Positions 27,008 through 39,000 of a stretch of DNA of 64,000 nucleotides are shown here, piece after piece. Source of the DNA: Trachythela sp. YZ-2020. Its lineage: Eukaryota > Cnidaria > Anthozoa > Malacalcyonacea > Clavulariidae. The stretch is from the NCBI GenBank assembly GCA_016169945.1, contig JADLSH010000164.1, positions 372,001-436,000 of the forward strand. Reading direction: 5' to 3'. The notes beneath the pieces were generated by a model, which saw nothing but the letters and a program-made list of their open reading frames with translations, made no database searches and was not told where the DNA came from. How positions within the stretch are numbered: the first letter of the stretch is position 1; each line of letters starts with the position of its first letter. Made by a program: the position numbers and the translations under genes.

Positions 27008-30000
27008 TATATATACGTGTAGGTTTAGGTCTACGAAACGCAAAGAGTGCTCGACAACATATACACCTTCTGCCCCGCATTAAACACAAACAAACATTCA
27101 ATAACATTTTTCGATACACCAATAAAACTTTAGTATATTCATTTAAACGAGCAGAAAATCATTAACATTTATTAATTTGCAATTACATGAATTGTTCACT
27201 TAAGAATAAAGGTCAATTTCAATAGCATTTACACAAGTTCAATAAGCATAACTAAACAGTCAATACGAACAAAAGGATATTCATTTACACGTTTAATACA
27301 CACAACGAGAAATACATTTCACGACAACATATTTACTCATTACTGAGCGGAGAAAATATGTATGGGGTAAGTTAACCTTCGATGGCATTGCCGTTAAGAC
27401 ATCGAGGTAAGTAAGTTTGCATGTGCCTCAACCACGCATTGCATTTTCTGATTGTTATTGTATCCATGTGCCGTTCAGCAGCAGCTAGCAAAACTCTTTT
27501 CCTGTATTCCCCTAACGGAATACGTTCTTGACGCGCCATGACTCTGTTATTCATCTCCAATTGGATTTCAGGTCGTGAAATATCGTTTTTGATTGCGGCT
27601 TTCAACGCACTTATGGCATTCTCGACGATGTTGAGAAAAGGGGAATATGGTGGTAGCATCCGTAGCGAGATTTCTTCAGCAGGACTTACAGCTCCCCGAT
27701 GAGCTGGTGCACCGTCATAAATAACTAGGGATCCAAGGATTGTGCAAAGTTTCAAAGAGCCATAAGTTTTGAGGAAAATGGGAGTGAAAATGGGGGGAAA
27801 TTCAGTAAGAAAAACGAAAGATTAATATGGAAGCACTGAAGTACTGTGACTCTGCGGCGAAGACATATTTTTGTTGAATTTTGGATCCTGTAACACCATA
27901 ATTTACAAGCAATGCAAGTAATGTTTCAGGAAAATCTCTCCTTGATCCTACAGATAAAGAATATTTCACAACTCGCCGTGGGAAGTGTATGCGTATTTAT
28001 TGCTGACGTAAATAGATGAGTCATGCATGGAATTATAGCTAGTAGCAGTATTTATATGTCAAGATTGTCAAGATTGTTATGCCCCATTTATAATTACTTG
28101 TAACAAGAGACGGACCCTACCAAGCTTTCCAAGAAAATGATCATTGAAACTTTGCTTTTAGTAAAAAAGATTTTATTTGTAATCTTGAGAGAGGACAAAG
28201 TTATCAAGGCAATGAATGTTGTGGATGAATAGTTACAGTAAATATTACGTTGTCGTTGTGTTGAAAGAAAAACATTCGTTATCGTTATGTTTATGACTTA
28301 TACTCAGTATTAAGTTATAGAAGGACAAAGAGTAAAGAGTAGTTACATGTATGATATAGTTTAGTTTTGTAAATATTACAGGGTTCATATTATTATTAAA
28401 TGTTGTGTTGAAAATTTTGTTTACAGTAATATGTTTGTACTCTATAATTCCGGGCGGCTATTATATATTAGCCCAAGTTAAGTAAGTCCAAGTCGGAAAT
28501 CTGAATTGTTTGGTGAAATAGTATAAAAACTAAGGGTGTATAGTCGGCCACTGCCTTCAACTAGAACACCGACACAATTTTTAAGGGGATTTTTTTCAAA
28601 GCGGAAATACTGTGTAACTTTCGTTTTCCTAACAATGTCAATGACAATGCATATATAAACAGTACTGTTGTTTACGTTCACACTTCAAACGTAATTATTT
28701 ATATCACAGAAAATCAGAATTTACATCTATTTTAAAATATACATCCCAATACAATTATATCCCATCAATTCAAGGTATACTGTAAAGTTTAAATTAACAC
28801 GACTATTGGGACCGCAGGCTTTGCAGCACGTTTATATGATTCCGTTTTATACCATGGAGGTTATAATATAAATCGGATACTATAGTCTACACTGTTTTGA
28901 TAGTTCAGAATACAGATTACAGATCGAATACATGTAGTATACTATATATATCCAGCCATCGACTTGCACAAGTTTATTGACATTGCCACATTGGCATTGC
29001 CCCTATAGTTCATAAGGCTATAGTTGTATTTGAAATAATATAGCCTTTAAACTGCTACCACATTTACCTTCCTTATCATTTATATAATCTGCAAACTCGC
29101 ATTTGAGATACAGTCTTTAAATACTTTGTCATAAATCATATTCTCGAAAGCAAATGTCAAATAATATAAATGATAATGTTCTTGTCGCTAGACTCGCTAC
29201 ACGGCACGCGTACGAATCTCGCAATCACCTCGCGGCCACGCACTTGATAGCGCACGTGCATTTGAGATTGCACAAAAAATCGGGTGTTCCGGGGGAAAGA
29301 TCGTCAATTTAATGTCAATTCAACGTCTTCAGCAAATGTTTCAAGTTCAATATAAAGACTCTAAATCAGCATAGTTTGTGTAAACTCGCCATAAGATCAA
29401 GAGAATATTTAAAGAAAAATGTGAAGCCCTGTCTTGAAGCACTAAATCACTAAATGTTAATGAAATTTAAAAAGAACATAAATTGTATGCACCCCCGGAA
29501 AGTTTACACTATGATGTATCTATGTATGTATCTAGGTATGTATCTATGTATGTATCTATGTATGTATCTCTCGTGTGAATTTTCGCCCCTCATCACAATA
29601 CTGCAAAGTTAAAAACTTTGCACTAAAAACCGTCTCGTTACCCGCCACATTTTGAGAACAATCATCTAGAAATAACTGAAACCGATCTCTGTTTGTGCCT
29701 CCTATGTGCATTGAGTGATGCACAAGGCCAAATGTGGAAGAAACTGCAAGAATAATGCTGATGTTGCGTCCTTTTTGTCCTGACACTTGGCGATATGCTC
29801 TATCTCCTCGAAGGGCTCTGCCTTGACTCCTCGCCGTCCAGACATTAAAACCGCATTCGTCAATAAACACGATTTGCCTCTGGATCGCTTCTCCCAAAAA
29901 CCACGCTGCATAATCGCGTCTGCTTTGGATCACGTCAGGTCTGTTTCTTTCTGCAGGGCATCGCCGAACAAGTTTGAATGTGTATAGCATACCATTCAAT

Positions 30001-33000
30001 ACCTTTCCAACTGTCCGTGAATGTATTCGGGGCTTATCAGGCATTCTTTCCTGAAGCAATCGGTTTATGCCATCAAGTGTGAGAACAGGGTTCTCGTTCA
30101 GAATTTCTTCAATGCATTGCTTCATTTCATCATCAACTTTCCTGTGGTTGGGGCCGCCTCGTGGTCTTTCAGCTATCTGTCCTTCTTGCAAATGTCGTCT
30201 GACTATCCCTCTCGCTGTCGAGCGGTTAACGCCGATGGTATCAGCAACAGAAAGATAATCTTGGGCTGGATCATTGAATGCTCTTATCAAGCACTCTCTA
30301 TTTTCCAAACTCACACGTTGTCGTCTAGGTCTTGCTGCCATCATGTACAATATTGTATGTTAACTTTGACGACGTACTCAATTTTTATAGCGTTTTGAAA
30401 TGTGTTACATCCTCAAGGGAATAGAGTTGAAGACCGTACAGTCGAATTGTATGGTAACAGGTTAGTTAGCACATACAACGAGATTGACATTCTTAAACGT
30501 GTAAATGAATATCCTTTTGTTCGTATTGACTGTTTAGTTATGCTTATTGAACTTGTGTAAATGCTATTGAAATTGACCTTTATTCTTAAGTGAACAATTC
30601 ATGTAATTGAAAATTAATAAATGTTAATGATTTTCGGCTCGTTTAAATGAATATACCACAGTTTTATTGGTGTATCGACAAATGTTATTGAATGTTTGTT
30701 TGTGTTTAATGCGGGGCAGAAGGTGTAGTTAGAGCAAATTATAGATTTTCGCTTACCTCAAAATTTGTCTGCAACAGGCTGTTTCATCTGTAAAAGAATC
30801 ATCAGGCAGTTTTACAGATGAAACAGCCTGTTGCAGACAAATTTTGAGGTAAGCGAAAATCTATAAATATATATATAGATATATAAATATATATATATAT
30901 ATAATATATATACGTGTAGGTTTAGGTCTACGAAACGCAAAGAGTGCTCGACAACATATAGTTAGAGCAAATTATAGATTTTCGCTTACCTCAAAACTTG
31001 TCTGCAACAGGCTGTTTCATCTGTAAAAGAATCATCAGGCAGTTTACAAGTATCGAAATAAATGACCGCTTATATACTTCCTGCCGGAGCGTGGGGGTGT
31101 ATGTGGGAGACAATGTGTGCATGCATGGCTTTGTTTGCGTTGTTTACGCGAAATTTGTTACGATGACGACATCGTGAAATTATTTCAGCTCTTTTGTTGA
31201 GTAAACAATCCTTGTTTTTTTCTTTCAAAATACAAAATTTTTCTTCTAAACATAAATTGCATCGTTTTGATCCTCCCGTGTACGAAATAGAATGTTTTAA
31301 AATTTGCCAATTAATAATGAAATCCTTATTGTTTTCTTTCAATGTCCAAATATATTTCGAAAGTTCCGTGTCATTTGCATGCTTTTTATGCTGAAAAGAT
31401 TTAGTGTGGTTGGCCAGTCGCTCTTTGAATGTGGTTGCAGTCATGCCGATGTAATTTTTGATCGTGTTTGTGTTGCTTACTGTGACTGTTGCTTTGTATA
31501 CTATGTCCCTAGTCATGCATTGTTTTTGAAGCGGGCAAATGGTGTTTTTCTACAACTGCAATTGGTAGTGTCCTCTCTCCTGTGGCTTGTTATTTCTAGA
31601 TATGCGTGCATTGTGTTTAGTGATTATGACTTAATATTGTTCATGCAGCTATAGCTTACTTTAACTGTATTTCTGTTAAAAATTTTATGTAGCTTGTGGT
31701 GGGAGGTCGTAATGCTTAGACTCAGGAAATATGAGCTGTGTGTTTATTTAGCTTGTGGTGGTGTGAATTAATCGATGTTGTGTTCTTTCAGCAGTTTGAA
31801 GAAGTGTTAAAGCTCAACTGTGTAGATTCTCTCAGAAGAGATTCTGATGAAAGTGATTTGTAGTGAGCATGCAGGTAGTTAGCTGCTGGTGGTGATAGAG
31901 TGCATATTTATGTAGACAGGATCATTGCTCCTAGGCCTATGGTTTTCCATAGGCCCTATAGGAAGCCCAATGACGATCCACTATACATAAATATGCACTC
32001 TAATCACCCACCGAGCATCACAAGACAACTACCTGCATCAATTAACAAGCGATTCGCACTTCTTTCATCAGATGAGCAAACTTTTCAGGAATCTGCACCC
32101 ATATATCAGAACGCACTTAGGCATAGCAACTTTAATCATGAACTTAGCTACACTCAGCACACACCGCAAAAACAACGCAGGAATAGGCAACGCAACATCA
32201 TTTGGTTCAACCCACCATTTAGCAAGAGTCTTAGCACAAACATGGGACGTAATTTCCTTAGTCTAATTGACAAGCACTTTCCAATTTGGACATTGAAAGA
32301 AAACAATAAGGATTTCATTATTAATTGGCAAATTTTAAAACATTCTATTTCGTACACGGGAGGATCAAAACGATGCAATTTATGTTTAGAAGAAAAATTT
32401 TGTATTTTGAAAGAAAAAAACAAGGATTGTTTACTCAACAAAAGAGCTGAAATAATTTCACGATGTCGTCATCGTAACAAATTTCGCGTAAACAACGCAA
32501 ACAAAGTCATGCATGCACACATTGTCTCCCACACACACTCCCACGCCCCGGCAGGAAGCATATAAGCGGTCATTTCTTTTCGATACTTGTAAACTGCCTG
32601 ATGATTCTTTTACAGATGAAACAGCCTGTTGCAGACAAGTTTTGAGGTAAGCGAAAATCTATATAATATATATATATATATATAAAATTCAAGTTTGGTT
32701 TGTTTTTAGTAGAACAAAGAGTGCTCAACACTATTTGAAAGTAGAGTAAAATTATTTATTGTTTCTATCTTAAAGTAAAGCCGTCGCTACACGGTGTTTC
32801 TCGTATAACTAAAAGTAATGCATCAGTCAATTCTAGCATTGCCCATCCCCCCCGGGCAACCCCCGGGCATTTGCACTTATTTTTCTTAAAGTGTACAATT
32901 CCCCGGGGCCGGGCAGAAAAAGCGCGACAATGCCCTACCCCCGGGCAAAGAAATGATGACAAATGCCCGGCACTGGGGCACACCGACCATTATGAGATCA

Positions 33001-36000
33001 CCGATATTGACAAAGATTCGGATAAGATTTCACGGAAACAGCAAAATGCACAAGAATCCTTGCTCAACAGAAAGTTTTACATACGTTAATGACGTTTTTA
33101 AGTCCCCTAAAAACGAGCAAGTTTTACTGGACGAGTTTCGTTGTGTATAAATTAAAAGCTACTGTAGTTATCCCAGCTTTTGAACAAGAAAGACGTGCTT
33201 GTCTGCGAGGCTTTACATTGGTAATACCAAACTAACTATTAAATTATAAAAGTAAACTAAATATGAATTATACTATGCAAGTGTCAGTTTTCTGCTATAT
33301 TAACGTTTTATACTGCAGATTGCTTTTAGTAATGGCCGCGCACATGTTTTTCCGTTCGAGACAAATGCCCGGCCGAGACATGAAACTCTGAGTAGTGACG
33401 ACACTATTTTAAGTATATAATTAAATTAAATTCGCTCTACCTTTAGGTATTGAGCACTCTTTAGACTATACGTTCAAATATTTTGAATATATATATATAT
33501 CACAAGCTTTTGTAACGTATAGTAAAGAGAGTGCTCAATACTTAAAATTCAGTAGAGCGAATGTAATTACTGTTTTTACTTAAAATGTTTCTGTGTCTCT
33601 ACTCCGATGTTTCGATTGTCTCTACTATGCAATTAAAAATTCATACGCATACGAGATATTTTGAAAAAATGGGAGACGGCATGCATGCATGTAGCACTGA
33701 TGGAAAAGTGCCAATTGGTTTCTTATTGTAATTGTAATTTTAATGTACTTACAAAACTTGGTGTGTATGAACTGCTTCTTTTCGTATCGGGCAGTAGCTT
33801 TCTCATTGTGACGCACAACTCCAAACAAGAAAACCATTCGGTCTTTAAAAGCTCTCCATACATCTCCACAGGACATAGCAACAAGAATGTCCGCTTTAGC
33901 AAACGATCCATTTCAAATATATCCTTCAAATCTGGTAACATTTCGATAGCTTCGCTACGTAAAACAAAAAGCGAACGTTAAAAATTAGCACCCATAAAAT
34001 CAATATACCATATCAAGTATACAAAAAGAGTAAGCAACTTCAATATATGCAGCACCTCTTTTGAGTGGCATGTATTTATAAGCCGCTCATGAAAGGGGAG
34101 ATGCATAGATGTATACATTCTGTATTGTTCACTTCTAATTTTGCATGGTCATTGTTTAGTATAAGGGAGAAACAATGGGATTTATAGTGTTATGCATGTA
34201 TTTTACTTAATATATGTTGGAAAAAAAATGAACTTTACTAAGGTTTAACTGCAAACAGTATTGATTGGCAATGAGACTGAAATAACAATATAGTTTGTCT
34301 TGAATTTTTATCTTAGTTGTGCTGTTTCTCAGCTTTTGTGGAAAGTGGCACTTGCGCCTTTTACCAATAGCTCACTCGGGTGGCACTTTAAGAGTCGCCT
34401 GTCAGTGAGAACTACTGAGACAGATTTCAAGACTTGTATACATTTATGTTGATGCATTTTACTGTTGTTGTGTAAGGTGGTTAAACCGCCTTTTACCAGC
34501 ACCTCTTTGAGTGGCATGTATTTACAAGCCGCTCATGAAAGGGGAGATGCATAGATGTATACCTTCTGTATTGTTCATTTCTAATGTTGCATCACTAGGC
34601 ACTACATGTCTGAGATACAGTACATATGTACAAGGCAAGCCAGACAAAAAAATACGACTTTTTCCAATTCCTGTAGTCAGTAGGAGGGAATAATCAATCT
34701 TGATATCTCGGTATAATATCTCGGTATAAATATTACAAGACCATTCAAAACAGCATTTCTGTGCATATCCCATTAGCTGACAGTACTCTACCATTGACGA
34801 GTAAAATACTCTGGCTTGAGATCAGAGAGAGTAAAATACAAAAGTATAGGGAGCATATATGAGTGCATTGCCAGCTAATGGGGTTAACACCAGAAACTAG
34901 CTGATAGTTTTGGTAACACATTAACTAGCAGTACCCTATCACTGACGAGTAAAATCGTCTCTTGTTAGACAGAGTAAAATCGTCTGGCGTTACATCCTAA
35001 TGTAGGGCGCATATATGGGTGCACTGCCATCTATAATGGGTTAATGTGTTTAACGCCAGATGACTTTACTTGTCAAGAGGAAAGTGTTGGATGTAAATGG
35101 GGGTACTATACAGTACATTGTATATAAAATTAAAATTTCTAATTCTGGCTCAGGATGCCATCAGGGATATGCAGCAAGCCCGCCCAAATATATCAAACAA
35201 AGAAGTACAGTAGTAAGCATGGGGATGAGATGGCCGTTGTAATTGAAGAGATGATATGTTTACGTGAACGAAAATGCCAGAGGACTGGAAACGAGATAAG
35301 CAAAATATCCATCTATATCTGAATTGGAGTTTCTAAATTGTTACTGTATTCTGATTGGCTGATTCTCTTATAGTACGAACTGTGTTTAACTTAAATTACT
35401 TTTATATAGAACTTGCCCCTGTGGCTCGGTATAGTTTTCAGGATATCATAAATATAAATATATAAACGATTATTAAGCAAATATTGTTGTAGTTTTTGCA
35501 TATTCTATGTTGTATATATATTACTATTTTTTTCCCTGAATGCTGGTTTCGTTTGAGCATTGGGACATTTAACTTGACAGTCTGAGTCGTACCCTTCTAT
35601 TTGAGTATGCGTATACTTCCAGTATTTGAAGTCATTTACTCAAAGTTCGAGTATGCGTATTCCAGCATTTGTTGTACGTTTACTCAATGTTTTAGTCACT
35701 TGTTCGTTGAGTAACTGGAAACGTTTTTTGAGCAAGACACTATACTCACGTTTTGAGTAAGTTTACTCAACGTTTGAGCATACTGTTCATTTACTCAAAA
35801 TTAGGAGTCACTATGGGTGCATTTGTTTGAGTAACTAGAGCTCTTTTTTTGAGTAACAATTACTCATATTTTGAGTAAGTTTACTAAAAAATAGAGTAAT
35901 TTATTAGTTTACTCAATCAGTGAGTGGCAGTAAATTGATCTAATTTGAGTATTTTCAACTCTTATTTTTGAGTAAATTCACTCCAAAATCTGAGCAACTG

Positions 36001-39000
36001 TTACTCACATCTTCGAGTTGGCTTTACTCATTATTATGAGTCACTATGGGTGCATTCATTTACTCAATATTTTGAGTATATTTTACTCAGAATTTTTTGC
36101 AGTGTACCAAGGCCGGAAAATAGCAAATGCACAATAAAGTCCCTTAGCACAAAGACGAAAGGATGTCAATCTATTGACAATATCACTTAATGTAGTGTCA
36201 AACATGCATTATTACTAAGGGTAAAATACTTTACATGCAGTCACACAGTACACCCATTAACTAGTGGCCTTCACTTGTCAACATGCAAAATTTTATGAAA
36301 GTTAAAAAATTGGAAAATATCCATGATTTCGGATATTTTCCTATTTTTTAACTTTTATAAAATGCATGTTAATGCGCTTGGAAGTTGGTTTTTTATGTAT
36401 ATATTTGGGACACATGAGGTCATGAATATTGTAAAAGCTGCATGGATGGGCTCTTTTGATGCAAATAATCTTACAATTCATTAAACGAGAATCTCAGCAT
36501 CGAACAATTCGAGCCCCAAATGCCTTAGTTTAAAACCCATACTCTTCCATTATTTAAATTTTGGGCTTTTAAATTAAGTTATTTTAGCGACAATGGAATA
36601 AAATTAACAGTAAAGAACAAGTGCGAGTTGATTTATTCTTAACTAAAGATTACAGATTAATGTTTATATTAAAAAATGCATGCATTGCTATATACTTGTT
36701 CACCACGTTTTTAGCATAACACTTGTAGAAGATCGACTATTTAGAATATCTATTTGCATATTATTCCGTGTCTGCATTATCATGATAGTATTAAAATACA
36801 GCACTTTATAGGCTCTTGCTTCTTGAATATATTCCTACTAGAAATACATGCTTGCAGTAACCCCTCGCCCCATGCACCCGAACATTGACAGACACTACAT
36901 TCCAAAACATTACTGTTACTAAGCTTTTTCATCACAAAATCTGCTATGCAAAGGTGGTAGACGAGTCAGATATCTGGGTTCAAAGCAAAATTTTGGCTTG
37001 GAAAACTGAATTGGATATCTGGGCCTCTGGCTTACACCCTTCTTCACGACGCACTCAAAGGCTATCGCCATATGAAATGTTTTACTTGACGTAATCATTG
37101 TGTTTCCCTTCATTTTAAATGTGCCATTAAAATTTTGATCATTACTGTAATAGTTTGGAAAGAAGAGTGGAAGGAAACAATAATATTTTATTTTGGGAAA
37201 TCTATTTTGGGTTGAGAATTTTTGAAAGAATAAAAAATAGAAATTTTGTTTCAAGAAGAGGAAGCACAGTAGCCATGGCAACTAGATTAATAATATAAAT
37301 TTCTTTTCTGGAGTACAAAACAGTTTACAAAAGCTGCAAAAATAATTAAAATATTAGTTGTTTTAGCCATAGAAATATGAGATATATGCGGTAGGTATGT
37401 TCTTATGCATTCTATAAGCTTCAAATTAATGTTTTAGTGCAACCTTCCGTTCACTAAAACGTTTCGAAAAGTTTGTATAACTAAACTGCCTTTTACTCTA
37501 TATTTATTTTCTTTTCTGTACAAACTGTGATAATATTTTTACTTTTAACAATAAAATTACCAATTGCCCAACTATATAAAGTAGGTATGTTATTTTGTTC
37601 TTTTTTGGCTTTGATTTACTGTACAAAACGTTTCGAAATTGTCATAAAACTTCAACTGTTTTTTGAACAGTATTTTTATACTATGAAGTTTTTTAGATAA
37701 AATATGTTTTTCTTTTCTATATAACGCATTTGAATTAACACTAAACCAATGTTGTATTGACCACACAGGATGAAGTATGCAATTTCAAAACCACAAACTA
37801 TATAGTTGCATGCCAAAACTGCAAAAACAAGTATGCAAAATAAACACTTAATACCCGTTTAATTTAAAACGCTTTAAAACTCGAAAATTCTGTCCTTTCT
37901 CGGCTTTTCGACTGCTTTATTTTCTTATTGACTTTAGTAAATAAAAGTCCTCTAAAAAATTTTCACTTCTCTTGTTTTGGAGACTTAATATTTGTCTGAA
38001 TTAATATGTCCCGACTCCAGAGTACAATTTTGAAAAAGGTTTTCATATAAATATAAATGCATTATAAATTAAATGCCAAAAATAAAATGCCAAAATGGCA
38101 GTTATTTTTCTGACGTTTGCATATAAAAACAAAATCGTTGTCTTAGCCAATCATGATGTAGCTAGTTACCAGTTTTGTCTCGGCTTTAACTCGCGCATGC
38201 GCATAACTTAAAAAACCGTCCATGACAAAAAAAAATGGTGGACGACTTTGCATTCCACAATGTTTTCACATACCCGGGTGTAAATATCCGAGCGGAATTA
38301 GTACCCTCGCACGGCGCTTCGCGCCGGCTCGGGGATTAAATTATTCGTTTGTGCTTTGAAGATGAGGCGAAACCAAAACTTTCTGGCCTTTTAAAAATAG
38401 CATTATTAACTACTTACTGACTGAGCGTGAGGTCTGTACGGTAAAATATCAAGCTGAGGTCTTGCTGTATTGACCGAGCGATAGCGAGGTCAATACAGCA
38501 AGACCGAGGCTTGATATTTTACCGTACAGACCGAACAGTCGAAGTTAGTAAGTTGTTTATTATATGGCATTTCAGACAACAAAAAACAAGTCATTTTGCC
38601 AAAAATTGGTCACGCCAGGGCAAAGTACAAAGTCCGAAACTCAAAGCCGGTCATTTTCAAATGTCAAAATAATTTCAATGATACGAATTTGTCTTAGTTT
38701 TTTACAAATTTATCTAATCTTAGCTTGGTAAAACTACTCTACAGCACCATTTATAGAATAAAATATAAAATTAATAGAAAATATAGTGATATTGAGCTAT
38801 CGGATCAAGGACAAAAACAACTTTGCATGTTCGAAAAAACAAAAATATTCTTGACTGTTTTAGTTAAAAAACATCGTAAAATTTACCTTAATATTTCGAC
38901 TTGAGCCAACAAAACTTGATTTTATCCCTTGTAGTTACCCTTTTCCGTATTTTCCGTTTATTTTTCATTGTTTTAAATTATTTTTAAGGATTTTTTAATG

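Larger units (their letters stand above)
27064..30725 (-). mobile_element. IS630/Tc1-mariner-type transposon with 233-bp TIRs
   Basis: The inverted repeats 27064-27296 and 30493-30725 (233 bp each, very similar) start CACCTTCTGCCCCGCATTAA. TA dinucleotides flank the element (27062-27063, 30726-30727). Uninterrupted copies of the target sequence lie at 25570-25600 and 30945-30975. Total length is 3,662 bp, with a broken transposase on the minus strand. Confidence 0.92.

Noticed and set aside
33625..33876. Alternative frame over exon 33753-33954 ([16 protein letters not shown])
   Set aside because: It has an in-frame stop upstream with no good acceptor, and its phase does not fit the neighbouring exons; the other frame does.
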